Positions 31,541 to 43,068 of a DNA stretch of 64,000 nucleotides are shown here, in pieces (the stretch's first letter is position 1; the number at the start of each line of letters is the position of its first letter). The notes beneath the pieces are model-generated. The model did no database searches. It worked only from the letters and a program-made list of their open reading frames with translations, and was not told the origin of the DNA. The position numbers were made by a program, and so were the translations under genes. This DNA comes from Lathyrus oleraceus. Its lineage: Eukaryota; Streptophyta; Magnoliopsida; Fabales; Fabaceae. Location of the stretch: NCBI RefSeq assembly GCF_024323335.1, contig NC_066585.1, positions 346,007,846 to 346,071,845 on the forward strand, read 5' to 3'.

Positions 31541-33404
31541 CTAGCAAGAAGCGCAAAAAAAAAACACCCCAGTCCGAGGTGAAGGGGCCGAACTAAGGAT
31601 TATACGGATAAAGGCTAATGAGCCCATGGTCCTAGAAGTTATCCTATGAGGAACACGCCAAATGGAGCATACAGAAGAATAACCAAAGGGAAGAATTTTG
31701 AGGTTTGTATTCAACACACAACTAAAATGCCCTAATGTAACCCAAGATGTTGGATGGAGCTGGGATATGGCAACTTTCAAGTGCTTCAGGATAATTACTT
31801 TGAAGTCAGAAAAATGCATATTAAATCCTATTCTTATGAATAGACACTTGTAGAGCGGGATCAAACAATCGTCAAAGGAATTACATATACTATTTTCGAT
31901 CCCATTGGAAGAGTCGACTATTCTAGGGGATCTCTGACCATAATTTTAGCAATAACTATAGAAGCTTCGGGGCTCAGAACTAGAGATGGAAATGAGTCGA
32001 GTCAAGTTGAACTCGCCTAAGATTGACTTGACTCGTTAAGAACTGGTCCAGCTCAAATCTCGGTTCGAGTTTGACACGAACTCTTTTTAAGCTCAAATTC
32101 TACTCGTTTGACATTTTAAATTAATATTTTTTAAAAATAAAATATTGAAATAAATAGAAGCTATCAAATTGAAATTTAACTTTGTCTCAAAAATCTACTA
32201 ATTCAAAAACTACACCACTTTCAAAAGATACATTTGAAAGTTTAATTCAAAACTACTCAATTGAAATTGAAATTTGTCTTAAAAATACACAACTTCATAT
32301 AGATATTTTGGAACCTTATAAATTTAGTGAAATAGTACACCAAAATTTACTAGAAATTGATACATTTTCATTGCAAAATGATTATACGACTTGTAACCTT
32401 CATTATACATGTTATTTTAATAAATGACATTATGCCTCCAATAAGGATGACTCTATATGAAATTGTCAGCTTTACTACCATAACTAGCACGGAAGAGTCA
32501 ATATAAGGTTAAAATTTGGAGTAAATATTTAATCCTACTCTTAAAGATAATATAAACATTCTCATATATAATCGAGTTGACTCATGAACCTAACGAGTTG
32601 AACTATGTATAATTCAAGTTCAACTCATTCAGTTAACGAACATAGTTTTTCGCTCATATTCAACTCATTTGGTTCATGAACCTAGTTCAACGATTTAATT
32701 ATCGAACAGAGTTCCAAACTATTTTTGAGTTAGTTCGGTTCATTGCCAACCTTACTCAGAGAAGATGGAGTGTCCATTACTTTTGCATCCACCTAGCCAG
32801 CTCCGCCGCGTCTAGCCGATCTTGAAGATCTAAGTAGACCTTCACATCAGTGTCACTGGGTTCACAGTTATTGGTCCTCATACAAAGTTGAATCTAATTC
32901 TTAGCGCGTTCTTTCCTCTACCGGGTTGACTTGTATTTCCTCATTGATTAAGATGGTATGGGGCATATGGACCTCAACACGATTAACCTCTACACCGACA
33001 TTTGATAAAGTGACTTCTAATGAGTCAGATGAAGAAACCCCTTCTTCTAGGGAGTCCCCATATACCCTTTCCGAATCAGAATCATCAGATAATGATACGA
33101 CTTAGGGCTTCAGATGTTCATGATCAATAGGAGAGAGATGAGAATCATGGGATATCCCCATTTTCAAAACAAAAGAAGTACCGCTCTCAGAATCACTCAA
33201 TAACTTAACGAAATCATCACTCATCATGTATAGAAAATAGGAAATGCCTAAAGAAAAGCTGAGTTGAGGAAGGTAGCGTGCCGTGAGATATTGATAAAGC
33301 GGAGAAGAGGAAGAAAGGCAAAGACTTTTGGAGAAGATGGAACAAAGACATTTTCTAGGAAAGTGACCGTAAGTTTGAATGCCAAGGGTTGCAAAAATCT
33401 CCAA
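31541..33404 (-). pseudogene. Decayed retroelement ORF (gypsy-associated 'putative plant transposon' type)
   Basis: On the minus strand, 33,404 to about 32,990 reads as an N-terminus with an acidic Ser/Asp segment, broken by one stop. Beyond a hAT-type insertion (31,981-32,754), 31,864-31,541 reads FNMHFSDFKVIILKHLKVAI followed by SQLHPTSW, which resembles the conserved 'FSDFQ..VL..L.VAPSQLHPNSW' region of plant gypsy-associated ORFs (PF04195-like). Several stops are present, so it is inactive. A TATAAATA lies upstream on the same strand near 33,419-33,427. The family call rests on that one motif. Confidence 0.5.
31981..32754. mobile_element. hAT-type non-autonomous element, 774 bp
   Basis: Imperfect terminal inverted repeats: TAGAGATGGAAATGA on the left; the right end reads TAAGGTTGGCAATGA on the opposite strand. 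Flanks are CTCAGAAC (31,973-31,980) and CTCAGAGA (32,755-32,762), a 6 of 8 match consistent with an aged 8 bp duplication. The inner sequence near both ends has GTTCGAGTT- or AACTCG-like repeats. No transposase. It sits inside the decayed retroelement ORF. Confidence 0.6.
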
Positions 33405-33930
33405 ACATTCAACTCCTCATATTTATAGGCAACTGCAACTAAAGGATTCAGACCAACTAGAAAAAGAAGTCACAAGATCAGTTAAATGATTTAAATCAAC
33501 TGCGCTTATGTCCCTACTACTTTTTCAACTGATTTCAAACGTTTCAGTCCTATTTCACATCGGACAACATCGTTGAGGCTGACCAACAACACTTAAGGCT
33601 TTTCCCAACTTCTTCAATGTCTGGCAAAGCCTTGGAGACAACTATTCTAGATTGACCAAAGTCGAAATGACTAAGACTCAATTCATATCAAGTCCACACC
33701 ACTTGATCCAATATATAAAATCAGTTCACACAAAATGTAAGATACATTCTCTTATTTTCATTATTCGCTACAGTCATTTTAAATATTAAATTAACTTAAT
33801 ATTATAGTGTTAAACATGCAGATCGACCCCGCACCGTCGTAACGGAGATTAACACAATCGTTTCAAAATCATCCATTTATTCTGATTCTTGATCCCTACA
33901 ATTACTAATTCAATTATTTCAAAGAGGATA
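33405..33930. other. Non-coding stretch upstream of the host gene
   Basis: No coding potential in either direction. The part nearest 33,404 carries the minus-strand TATA-like box; the rest shows no repeat I recognise. Confidence 0.45.
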
Positions 33931-33936
33931 CTTCAT

Positions 33937-34261
33937 TATATATAGACACTAAACTAAGGGAATTAGAGATAAATTCAGTAACTAATGTTATACCTAATTA
34001 GGAATAACTAAACAAACTAATTACGATGTTAGAGTCTAATGGGGATATAATAAACATCCATATTATTAGATTTGACACATTTTCCTTCCGTGTTCAAATT
34101 TTCTCGACTACTACTGCAGTAGTGTCGTGGACTCTTTCGGTCAACAAAATTTGTATTAATTTTCTCCGCCACAAATACAAAATCACCAAAATAAATAAAT
34201 TTCCGTTTACAAATCCAACTTACTTTTTCCCTTCATCTTCATTGAAACACATCTCTCCATA
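33937..34261 (+). promoter_or_regulatory. Probable promoter and 5' UTR of the photolyase-hydrolase gene
   Basis: TATATATAG at 33,937-33,945 is the best TATA-like box about 320 bases before the ATG. The last 60 bases before the ATG are CT-rich. The transcript start cannot be fixed from sequence. Confidence 0.3.
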
Positions 34262-36015
34262 ATGGCTCTCCTCACTTTCCCTCATTTTCCTTCCAATTTC
34301 CACTCACTTTCCCGCTCCCCAAACAACCGCTTCTCTCCATCTCCCCGCCGTTACTCCACCACAACCGCAACATCTTCCAGCACCGCCATTCTCTGGTTCA
34401 AGCACGATCTCCGAACAGACGATCACCCTGGACTACTCGCTGCCTCCGAATTTCGATCACTAGTTCCTATTTACATCTTCGATCACCGCATTCTTTCTCG
34501 TAAGTATGGAAATTCATTATTATCACTCTCTGAGCTGAAGAATTTGGAACTGGAAATTGAATCTGACGGTGTTTTGATTTTGCAGGTTTTTCCGATGAAA
34601 TGCTTGAACTAGTTCTGTCTGCGTTGAAGGATTTGAGGAAGTCTTTGCAGGAACGTGGTTCCGATCTCATGATTAGGTTTGGCAATGCTGAGAACGTGAT
34701 ACAACAACTCGCAATCGAGGTGTTTTTTTTTCTTTCTTCTTTTCATTTATGCAGTTAACTAGTTTTACTTAATCAGAACTTTTTTAGGTTTTGTTTCGAT
34801 AAATAACTTAATTATAAGTGTTTATGTAAAATGAGTGTATGTTTGGATAAAACTTATTTGCAGCTTATAGCACTAGTGCTTATCAAAATAAACTCCCATA
34901 AGCTATTATTATAATAAAAGATAAAATAAATTTAAATTGTTTTGCTATGTTTTTAGTAGTTTTCATTACAGAGTTTATATAACTAAGATAAAGAAATTTA
35001 TGAAATATGTGAGCTGAGAAAAAATATCTCAAGCATATTATAGAGAAAATACAAAAAATTTCACACACAAAAAATTATTGATTTCCTTGGTATATTTTAA
35101 AAAACATTATTGGTCATTGAGAAGGAAAGGAGGTAGCAGTTCCTTGCTTGATTAAAACTTAACTTGATCAATGCATTGGTGCATGGGGATGAGAGGATAG
35201 TTTTAGTTTTTGAAGCACATTCATTTTTTTTCCCTTAAACAAATTCAATTCATCGCTCTCAGGATGGAACAGGTCAAAGCCACTTGTGTATTTGCGGAAC
35301 AAGAAGTGGAGCATGAACTGCTCTTCGTCATGGATGTTGTCAACAAACATTTGAAATCAATGAAGGTTCCACAAGACATTCCAAGAATTGAATTGTGGAA
35401 GACTCCATTTTATGATGTAAAGGTAGGTAGCTTGTTAGTAATTGAATGTGTTTGCTAATTGTAACATATTTATTGGAGTGAACAACAAACTTAGTGAAAT
35501 TATAGGAGTTGGTCAATTTGATCTTTAAATCAATGAAACTCCAAAATAATTCGTTAATTAAAAAATCCTCAATGACATTATTCTTTTTGGTTGGGAGAGT
35601 TTTGGAGACTAAATTGACTAACCTATAAAGACTAATGTTATCGAGAAATTTCAACTTTCTGTGATCATTATTAATTTCGTTAACTTTATAGATGATGAGA
35701 TCAAGCTGACCAATCCATATGATTTAGGGACTAAATTGGTGATCTTCTCGTTTTCACTTGTTTGATTGAGTTGATTAGGTAAGAATGTCATACTTGCGTC
35801 ATGGTGGTGACACTTTTGTGCAATTCAGTTAAGTTTGATTGATCGTTGTCATTATCACATAGGTGCAAACTCTTGCCTCATCATATGATGACTTTGAGAA
35901 ACTTCGGCTCCAAGTGACTACACCACTTCAGCTTTCAACATTACCTGGTGCAGAGATGGAGTTAGATTGGGGTGAGTTTTGTGGTGGTTTGATTTTATTA
36001 TTTATTATCAGGATT

Positions 36016-36071
<56 letters not shown>

Positions 36072-39000
36072 TCAAAAGATTATTCGATATGTTAATTCAC
36101 TTTATGATGTTGCCTGAAGTCAAGTGATACTTGTTCATTGTATTAGGCAATCTTCCCGGGTATGATGATATTAAGGGGTTTATGGCTAACAACCGGAGGA
36201 AATCACAAGATGATTGGAATATGATCAAGGAGACATCAGCTGAAACCCTGTTAGGCAGAGAAATGTTGAAGTCCCGTGAGAGTGGGGAGAGAAGTTATGG
36301 CTTTAGACAGATCAAGTCAGAGGAATCAAATAAATCTGTGTTTGTTACACAAAAAGGAAATGTTGTTGGAGGTGGAACATATAGTGTACTAAATGCATTG
36401 TCTGCATATTTGAGGTATTTGGAAGGAACGGCTCGTGATGATTGGCAAGAGTATGTAGTAATAACCCTCTTTCTACGATTCTATTTTTTCGGTAAATTTA
36501 TTGAACAACCTGGATTCTGAAGCTAATGTTTTATAAGTGTTTTTTTTAAGGAAAAAGTATTTTCAATTCTGAAAAAGCTTCATTGTTTTACCCTTCCTTG
36601 TTTACTGTTTCTTGTTTGTAAATTGTTGCTCCTATTTCTTATGACATTGATGCATTCTATTTCTTTGCATCATTAAAAGGGCATAAATTTCTTCTCGAAT
36701 AAAATGTGTTACGCATACCCGTGTTTACCTCGAAGGTTTCTATGTTTGTATTCTCACCATGTGTTCCTTTTCCCATTATTTTCTTTAACACATTCAACAT
36801 ATGTTTCATTTGCTAAGTTTCTAAAAACTCCCTATTGAAGTGTCATTAAATTAAATAAAAAAGTACACATCATGAAATTTTGCTTCACCTTAAACTTGTG
36901 CAGGGTACATGACAAACTGCGTGCTTCAGAAAATCGAAATGGAGCATCATTTAACGCACTATTTGGTTCGGCCTTATCTCTGGGCATTATATCCAGAAGA
37001 AGAGTACACTATGAAGCTATCAAATATGAGAAAGAACGAAAGGCAGGATTCTTATCTCCTTTTGGATATTCAGCTGCTACTATTGCTGCAGCAGTTGAGG
37101 CCGTGTGTTCAAAGGAGGTACTAACTATAACAGTTATGCCGTATTAAGAGTACAAATTGTTATGTGTCTTATTGATTTGGTTGGCTTATCTGTTATAAAT
37201 GGGTAGTTTTCTGGACCTTCTTTCTTTTCTTTCACTTTTATCTTTTTTCTCAAATGAATAAATTTATTTTGTTGGTGTTCTAGTGGTATTGGATTTTAGC
37301 TTTGAGAAATCAGATAAACAATGATGGAAAACAGTCAACACGGATATGGAGATGGAATGGTTTTCTTATTCAGGTATTAAATTAATTGGATCATACATAG
37401 TCAAAATTTGATTTCCTATTAAGAGAATGCCAGGAACATATCCTTCAACACAATCTTTTCAATACACCTTTTTCTACTAGCTGTAAAGGTTCCATCAAAT
37501 TTAGTAGAACTCAAATGTGGGAGCCACATGATTTAATGGGCCCCGTTTCCAAATTAGTGGGATCTATTTGAATTTCAACCAAAGAAGCAATAAAAGTGAG
37601 TGTGTTGCTGGAACTCAGTTAACTTTTCTTGAGTCCACTCAATTATCTTTCCTCTATGAGAAAAGTTAAACCTAAGCTATTCTGCTACTTTAATGGCTAA
37701 ACTGCTTTTCTCAGTATACAGTTGCTGGTGAAGATGGTCCTGCTGTTCTTCTTGTGCATGGTTTTGGTGCCTTTGGAGAGCATTACCGTGACAACATATA
37801 CGGTTTATCTAGTACCGGACATCGAGTTTGGGCTATTACATTGTTAGGATTTGGCAAATCCGAAAAGCCAAATATTGTATATACTGAACTCTTGTGGGCT
37901 GATCTATTGAGAGATTTTATTGTCGATGTTGTGGGGGAACCCGTCCACCTTGTTGGCAACTCAATTGGTGGTATGATTTAACATAAACTGGGTACACTTT
38001 TCTACAATAAAACCAAATAAAAATGATTCTCTCTTTTACACAAATATGCACAGTAACTCACTTCCTTGGCTCTGTACACAATTTTTATCTCTAGTTTGTT
38101 CTTGCTTCTGTTGATGATTTGGTCATTTACTACACACTGTTTCCCAACTTCAGGTTATATTGTTGCTATTGTTGCTCGAGTTTGGAATGTTTTGATCAAA
38201 TCCATTGTCTTGATCAACAGTGCTGGCAATGTTATCCCAAGAAATACATCCATGTCATTGTCTAGGCAAAGTGTAAGCAAGGACAACTGAATTACTGAAG
38301 TTCATACTGCACACTCAAGACTTGAATATTTTTTTCTTCTCTTGCCGGCTTTGTCTGAAAAACTAACCAATTTTTTTAATTCTTCCCATCACTAATTTTC
38401 TCCTCTATTTTTTAATATTGTAAAATCTGCAATAGAAGTTGGATTTTTAGATTTTAAAATCTCATGCTTTACCTGAAGTCTATCATGACTATATAATTTT
38501 CATGAATTGAGAGAAGCTTCTAAAAGTGCATAATCTGTTAGTAAATATGAATCTTTAAGCTGGGATTATGTAAATTTCTTCAAATATTTAATTTGACAAT
38601 GTTTATTGCTTATTATGAGTACAACATATTTAGATTATTCTTTCTACAATTTGCTTTTCCGTTTACCTGTTAACATTCAGGATAGAAAAACATCAGTGGC
38701 TACATGGTTGGGTTCTCGCATTATTCTGTTTTACTTGAGGCTAAGAATTCAAGAACTTGTTAAGCAATGTTATCCAACTGTAAGTGTAATTTTTGTCGCT
38801 AATTTTTGAATCTCACATATTTGTTTAGCATTGACATTGATGGTGCTTGGTTCTGTGTCATTTTGTGTTGCACTTTTGCAGAAGATTGAAAGAGCAGATG
38901 ATTGGCTCATAAATGAAATGCTAAGAGCAGTATCCTATAGTTTTCTTCTATAATCTAGACTATTTGTATTGCATAAGGATTCATATTCATATTCTACAAC

Positions 39001-39527
39001 CTTCTCCTTTACATATTAAAAGTCCTATGATCCTGGTGTGCCTGTGGTCCTAGAAAGCATCTTTAGCTTTAATCTGTCCATACCTCTTAACTATCTTCTT
39101 GAAGATGTCAAGGAAAATGTTATAATTATACAGGTATTGTAACATACTAACATGGATATGAAATATTGTCGGAAAAACCGAATAATGTGAATGTTAACTC
39201 CTAGTTTAGCTTTATATGTATTTTTAATTTCATTTTGTCAGGGAATGAAAGATCCAATTTCTGACTCTAATGCGACGGTGGCTATGCTTAAAGAGCATTG
39301 TGATGGTGTTATAATCAAGAAGATAGATGCTGGTAGGAAAATTTTATATATCTGTTTTATTTTTTATTGAATCATAAGATGCATTAGGCTTTGTTTTAAA
39401 TTGATTCTTTTTCCTAAACATTACAGGCCATTGTCCACACGATGAGGTGCCAGAACTAGTTAATTCTATCATTTGTGATTGGATACATAGGGTGGAAAGT
39501 AACATTTTAGCAGGGTTCTCAGAGTAA
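34262..39527 (+). CDS. Photolyase-like / alpha/beta hydrolase fusion protein, 14 exons
   Basis: Exons: 34262-34499, 34586-34719, 35273-35422, 35863-35971, 36147-36450, 36904-37117, 37284-37373, 37715-37970, 38154-38272, 38681-38779, 38882-38929, 39023-39133, 39242-39332, 39427-39527. All introns are GT-AG and phases agree, giving 687 codons. Residues 1-40 are Ser/Thr/Arg-rich and poor in acidic residues, like a plastid transit peptide. Residues 43-58 (ILWFKHDLRTDDHPGL) start a photolyase N-terminal domain. Exons 5-7 resemble the first part of the FAD-binding domain (GGGTYSVLNALSAYLRYLEG, SALSLGIISRR), but its C-terminal half is missing. From residue 414 an alpha/beta hydrolase follows: HGFG (428-431), nucleophile S496 in GNSIGG, D628 in GMKDP, H656 in GHCPHDE. 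Architecture and size match the plant family of Arabidopsis At4g25290, annotated as photolyase plus hydrolase; the substrate is unknown to me. DNA repair is unlikely without a full FAD domain. No inactivating change is seen. Confidence 0.92.
34770..35090. repeat. AT-rich repeat-like segment in intron 2
   Basis: Text of the kind 'gtttggataaaacttatttgcagcttatagcactagtgcttatcaaaataa' contains the palindrome AGCACTAGTGCT and resembles short dispersed repeats common in legume introns. Ends and target duplication could not be fixed. Confidence 0.35.
35495..35745. repeat. Possible MITE remnant in intron 3
   Basis: Left text GGTCAATTTGATCTTTAAATC and the right text GATTTAGGGACTAAATTGGT are imperfect inverted repeats about 200 bases apart. 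No target duplication identified. Confidence 0.35.
36021..36069. repeat. (TA)n microsatellite in intron 4
   Basis: About 24 uninterrupted TA units within an intron. Likely length-variable between individuals. Confidence 0.95.
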
Positions 39528-39773
39528 AACTTTTTGATCCATAAAGATACAATATTAAGTTGTAGAGATTGATTTAGGAAAAAAGAAGTTGTATAGATTA
39601 ATAATGAATACACTGGTAACACAATGAACAATTAAATTATACAAGTATATTTTTTAAATAGCATTTAGGAAAAAACATGTACTCCCTCTAGGAAAAAAGT
39701 TGTAGAGACATAATTGTGGAAATTAATATTTTACTAAAGTCTAATTTTCTCTTTCAAATTTAAATAACATGTA
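39528..39773. other. Region downstream of the host gene
   Basis: 3' UTR plus spacer. No canonical AATAAA immediately after the stop. A short 'gtactccctctagg' near 39,678 resembles the end of a second, degenerate Stowaway-like element. Confidence 0.4.
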
Positions 39774-39917
39774 TTCCCTCTATTTCATATTATAATCAAA
39801 GTTTATATTTTTAAATTCATTAAATAATTGATGTATTTGATCTATAAATCTAATGCATCAATTATTTGATAAATCTAAAAAGATGAAATTTGTTTATAAT
39901 ATGAGACAGAGGAAGTG
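39774..39917. mobile_element. Stowaway-like MITE, 144 bp
   Basis: Flanked by TA on both sides. The left end TTCCCTCTATTTCATATTAT and the right end, read on the other strand, CACTTCCTCTGTCTCATATT form inverted repeats, and most of the interior continues the hairpin (AATTGATG with CATCAATT). Size, TA target and CTCCCTC-type ends fit Stowaway (Tc1/mariner-derived). Confidence 0.65.
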
Positions 39918-40026
39918 TAATATTAATACTATAATACAAAATTTAAAAAATTTGAAACGATAATATGAGAAAAAAGAAAATGCACTGATAATGTAAAATA
40001 TTTGTACACTGTCAATCAATCACGGA

Positions 40027-41631
40027 TAGGGGTGTGCATGGATCATAAACCAGACCAAACCAAATTGAACCATATATATGGTTCGCTTTGGATCTTAAAA
40101 CTATTTTTATAAAACCAATTTATTTTTTTAAAATCGATTTATAAGTGGATCATTTCGGTTTTAAACCGATTTTTCAAAAAAAAAATAGTTAAAAAAAAAC
40201 AGTTTTAAATCAATTTCTTTAAAACCAATTTTTTATTTTCTTAAAAAAATCAATTTTAAAACCAATTTTATAAAAAAAAATAGTTTTTAAAATTATATTT
40301 TTAAAAAATCAATTTTATATCAAAAATAATTTTATTTTCTTTTAACTAACTTTTTTATTTTCACTAGTTATAAAACTATTTTATATAAAAAAATATTTAT
40401 TTTCAAAAATTACTTTAAATTTGACTTTTATAATTCCCACAAATAATATCTCGATTAAAAACAATCCCAAAGTATGATGTGTTACATAAAAACGGTCATA
40501 AAATAAAATAATTATAAATCATATATCTATAAATCATAATTGTTTATAAAATAAATAATTCATTAAAAAAATTGTTCAAGCTTCTAAAATCTCTCATAAT
40601 TGTTTATAAAATTAATAATTTGTCAAAAAAATTGCTTAAGCTTCCAAAATCTCTGATGTAGGTGGAAGAGTTGAAACCGTATTTTTGGATGTTGCATTCG
40701 TTGACACCTTTAAGAAATTCTATAAAAAGTAAAAATTAAATGAACTTATATAAAACTTTAATTTCTTCACTTTAGAAAACATTAGTTTTTCCATGGAACT
40801 TAAATGTTAAAAATATAATTTGAAAACCACTATTCTCAACTGATATTGCTAATACATTTAACTTATAGACTAACAACATACAACAATTAGAAACAAGTTT
40901 CAAAGTCTAGGATGAAGTTTTATATTATAACAACCTATGAATTATATTGAAGATAATAAGTTCCGGGAAACTCCTATAGCTTATCGGCTGCAATATTTCT
41001 AGATCTTATACTGAACAATATTGTGGTGGTATGTATTTGGAATATAATTGTTTTTAAAATATAATATTTTTTTTGTAAATAAAAAAATGGAAATCAAAAA
41101 TAAAAAATTTCTAAAAATAAAAAATAATTTATATTCTGAAATTATAAAAAAAAATTAATTATTTTTTTCCTGAAAATAAAAGTTTTTTTTTATTCTGAAA
41201 ATTTGAAAAAATAACCTTTTTAAAAATTAAAAAAATTATAAAAAAAAGTATTTAAAAAAAATCTAAACTTTTTTAAAAAAGAATTTTTTTTATTGAAAAA
41301 ATACAATATATTTTTGATAAAAAATATTTTTTTTTATTTAGAAAAAAACTAATAATTTTATTTGAAAAAAAATATCAAATATAATTTTTTCGAAAAAAAT
41401 TTAAAATATAAAATTGATTTATGATGTGATAAAACATGAAAATAAATAAATATAAAAATTTAAGGAATAGTAAAATTTGGATACCCAATAACAAAATCAA
41501 ATTTTTATAATGAGTAACGGATTATATTTGGATAACAAAATGGATACCCAAATTTTTATTTTAGTATTTGGTTTGGTTCTTTAAAGTGGAACAATTTGGT
41601 TATGAATAACCGGTTTTTTTGCACACCCCTG
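40027..41631. mobile_element. AT-rich hAT-type non-autonomous element, 1,605 bp
   Basis: Ends TAGGGGTGTGCA and TGCACACCCCTG are inverted repeats of 11-12 bases. They are flanked by ATCACGGA (40,019-40,026) and ATCACAGA (41,632-41,639), a 7 of 8 match to an 8 bp duplication. The interior is extremely A/T-rich with homopolymer runs and no ORF of note. CAGGGG...CCCCTG ends plus an 8 bp target fit hAT; no transposase is present. It interrupts another repeat whose halves adjoin on both sides. Confidence 0.75.
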
Positions 41632-41639
41632 ATCACAGA

Positions 41640-42205
41640 CATGTATCCCGCCAAATCACATGTTTAATTTTAAAATACCCGTATGTCATGACAAAATTTT
41701 ATAATTCTATTGGATGATGGTGTAAAACTAATTTGCACCGACAATACACTAACTTTAATCTCCGATGATATATGAGTAAACCACCATGTAGGTCATTAAT
41801 CTGAGTTTAACGAGGATGCTCTAACAGTGTAAAAAAGTTTTATATTGTCATCCAATAGAAATATATTATTTTACTATGTCATATAAATAGTATAAAATTT
41901 TCAATCTAACTTGACGGGATGCATGGTCGTTATTAATTGACCGTGTATTGTGAGTGCATCATCTATTTTCTTCATTAACTTTAATAAATGAATCAATTTA
42001 ATTTTGTTTGAGCCAATTTTTTAAATTTATTCTCTCGGTTAATCTAATTAATGATTACCGTGCTGATGTGACGCCTTAATTGTTTAATTTATCTAAGTTT
42101 TTATAAACTCCTTTCGTCTATAGTTTTATTAATATTTTAAATTAGTTAGCAATTGTGTAGAATGTTATTTAATTAGGTGTTTTTTTTAAATAATCATGTT
42201 TTTCA
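41640..42205. other. Interspersed-repeat-like intergenic sequence
   Basis: GTGTAAAA-type motifs recur (41,711; 41,827) and resemble 'aatgtaaaatatttgtacactgtcaatcaatc' left of the hAT element (39,990-40,020). No gene. Probably remains of the repeat into which the hAT element inserted. Confidence 0.4.
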
Positions 42206-42533
42206 ATTAAAATAAAGAATAAATATGTTTGTGGTTCTTTTAAATATTTCATATTTTATTTTTAGTTTCTCAAAATATTTCATTTTTCTTCCTAAAAAAA
42301 TTTATCCATGCTTTTGGTCGCTCATGCTAAAACTGTCGCTAAAACAATCGCTAATTCAATCTTTAAGTAGTAAATCGTCGCTAAGTTGTAAAAATCATTG
42401 TTAAGTTGTAGAAATGACCAAAAGTATGGATGTAAAACTTTAGAAAGACCATTTTTTAAAGGAAATTTTTAAGAGACTAAAAATGAAAATGAGATATTTA
42501 GAAGGACCACAAATATATTTAATCCATTAAAAT
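42206..42533. mobile_element. Fold-back (long inverted repeat) element, about 330 bp
   Basis: The left arm (about 42,206-42,325; AATATGTTTGTGGTTCTTTT, then ATGCTTTTGGTC) is the reverse complement of the right arm (about 42,412-42,533; ending AAGGACCACAAATATATTTA) with about 80 percent identity by eye. Loop of about 90 bases. No protein. Similar AAATATGTTTGTGGTCC-ended elements are common in legumes. Target duplication not resolved. Confidence 0.65.
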
Positions 42534-42858
42534 ACTGCAATAACTATCTTTCTTCATAATTAATCAAAATACATATGTTTCAAACAAAAAAATCGCAGCA
42601 AAGGCGCTATAGATAATGGCGCATGCACTAAAAATATAACAAGACCCTACACAAATTGGCGACTGCACCACCAATGCGTCAATGGGTCTGGCACATGTGT
42701 TAGTGTACAAATAGGAGGCACTAGTAGGTATGACGCTGGTGTGTATTGACTTTAAAAAAAAATTAAATTAACAACTAAATAATAATAAAATATTTTGAAA
42801 TGAAAAAAATTAAATACTAATATTATCTAATTAAAATAGAATTACATGCGGAAAAGTT
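42534..42858. other. Low-complexity spacer
   Basis: No ORF. It contains GC-richer text ('ggcgcatgcac', 'gcaccaccaatgcgtc') unlike the AT-rich surroundings, probably the tail of the fragment at 42,859-43,068. Confidence 0.35.
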
Positions 42859-43068
42859 TTATACACATATTTTAATAGGACCCACTTGATAATAACGACC
42901 ATCGGTTCCACATCCCAGCGCCGTCCTTTGCTTTTGAGGCCTCCCACGATTCGCCTGAGGTGGTTGCTGCCTCGCAGAATTCACCCGAAGTGTTTGATGC
43001 GAGGTCTCTTGGATATTAGTATTATCCATGAAATCTAGCATCTCTTGCCAACTATATTGGGACACGCC
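42859..43068 (-). pseudogene. Short coding remnant, possibly plant-mobile-domain type
   Basis: The minus-strand frame reads SQYSWQEMLDFMDNTN and ends with an Arg/Gln/Pro-rich tail (RQQPPQANRGRPQKQR, then LGCGTDGRYY). The tail resembles ends of plant-mobile-domain (MAIN-like) genes that are often dispersed with transposons. The upstream part is cut by the copia LTR at 43,069. Identification is tentative. Confidence 0.3.

Noticed and set aside
35863..36117. ORF ending in Ile-Tyr repeats as a separate gene
   Set aside because: It is exon 4 of the photolyase-hydrolase gene read through into the intron with a TA microsatellite.
37754..37981. Stand-alone alpha/beta hydrolase gene
   Set aside because: It is exon 8 read into its intron; consistent splice phases join it to the photolyase-like exons.
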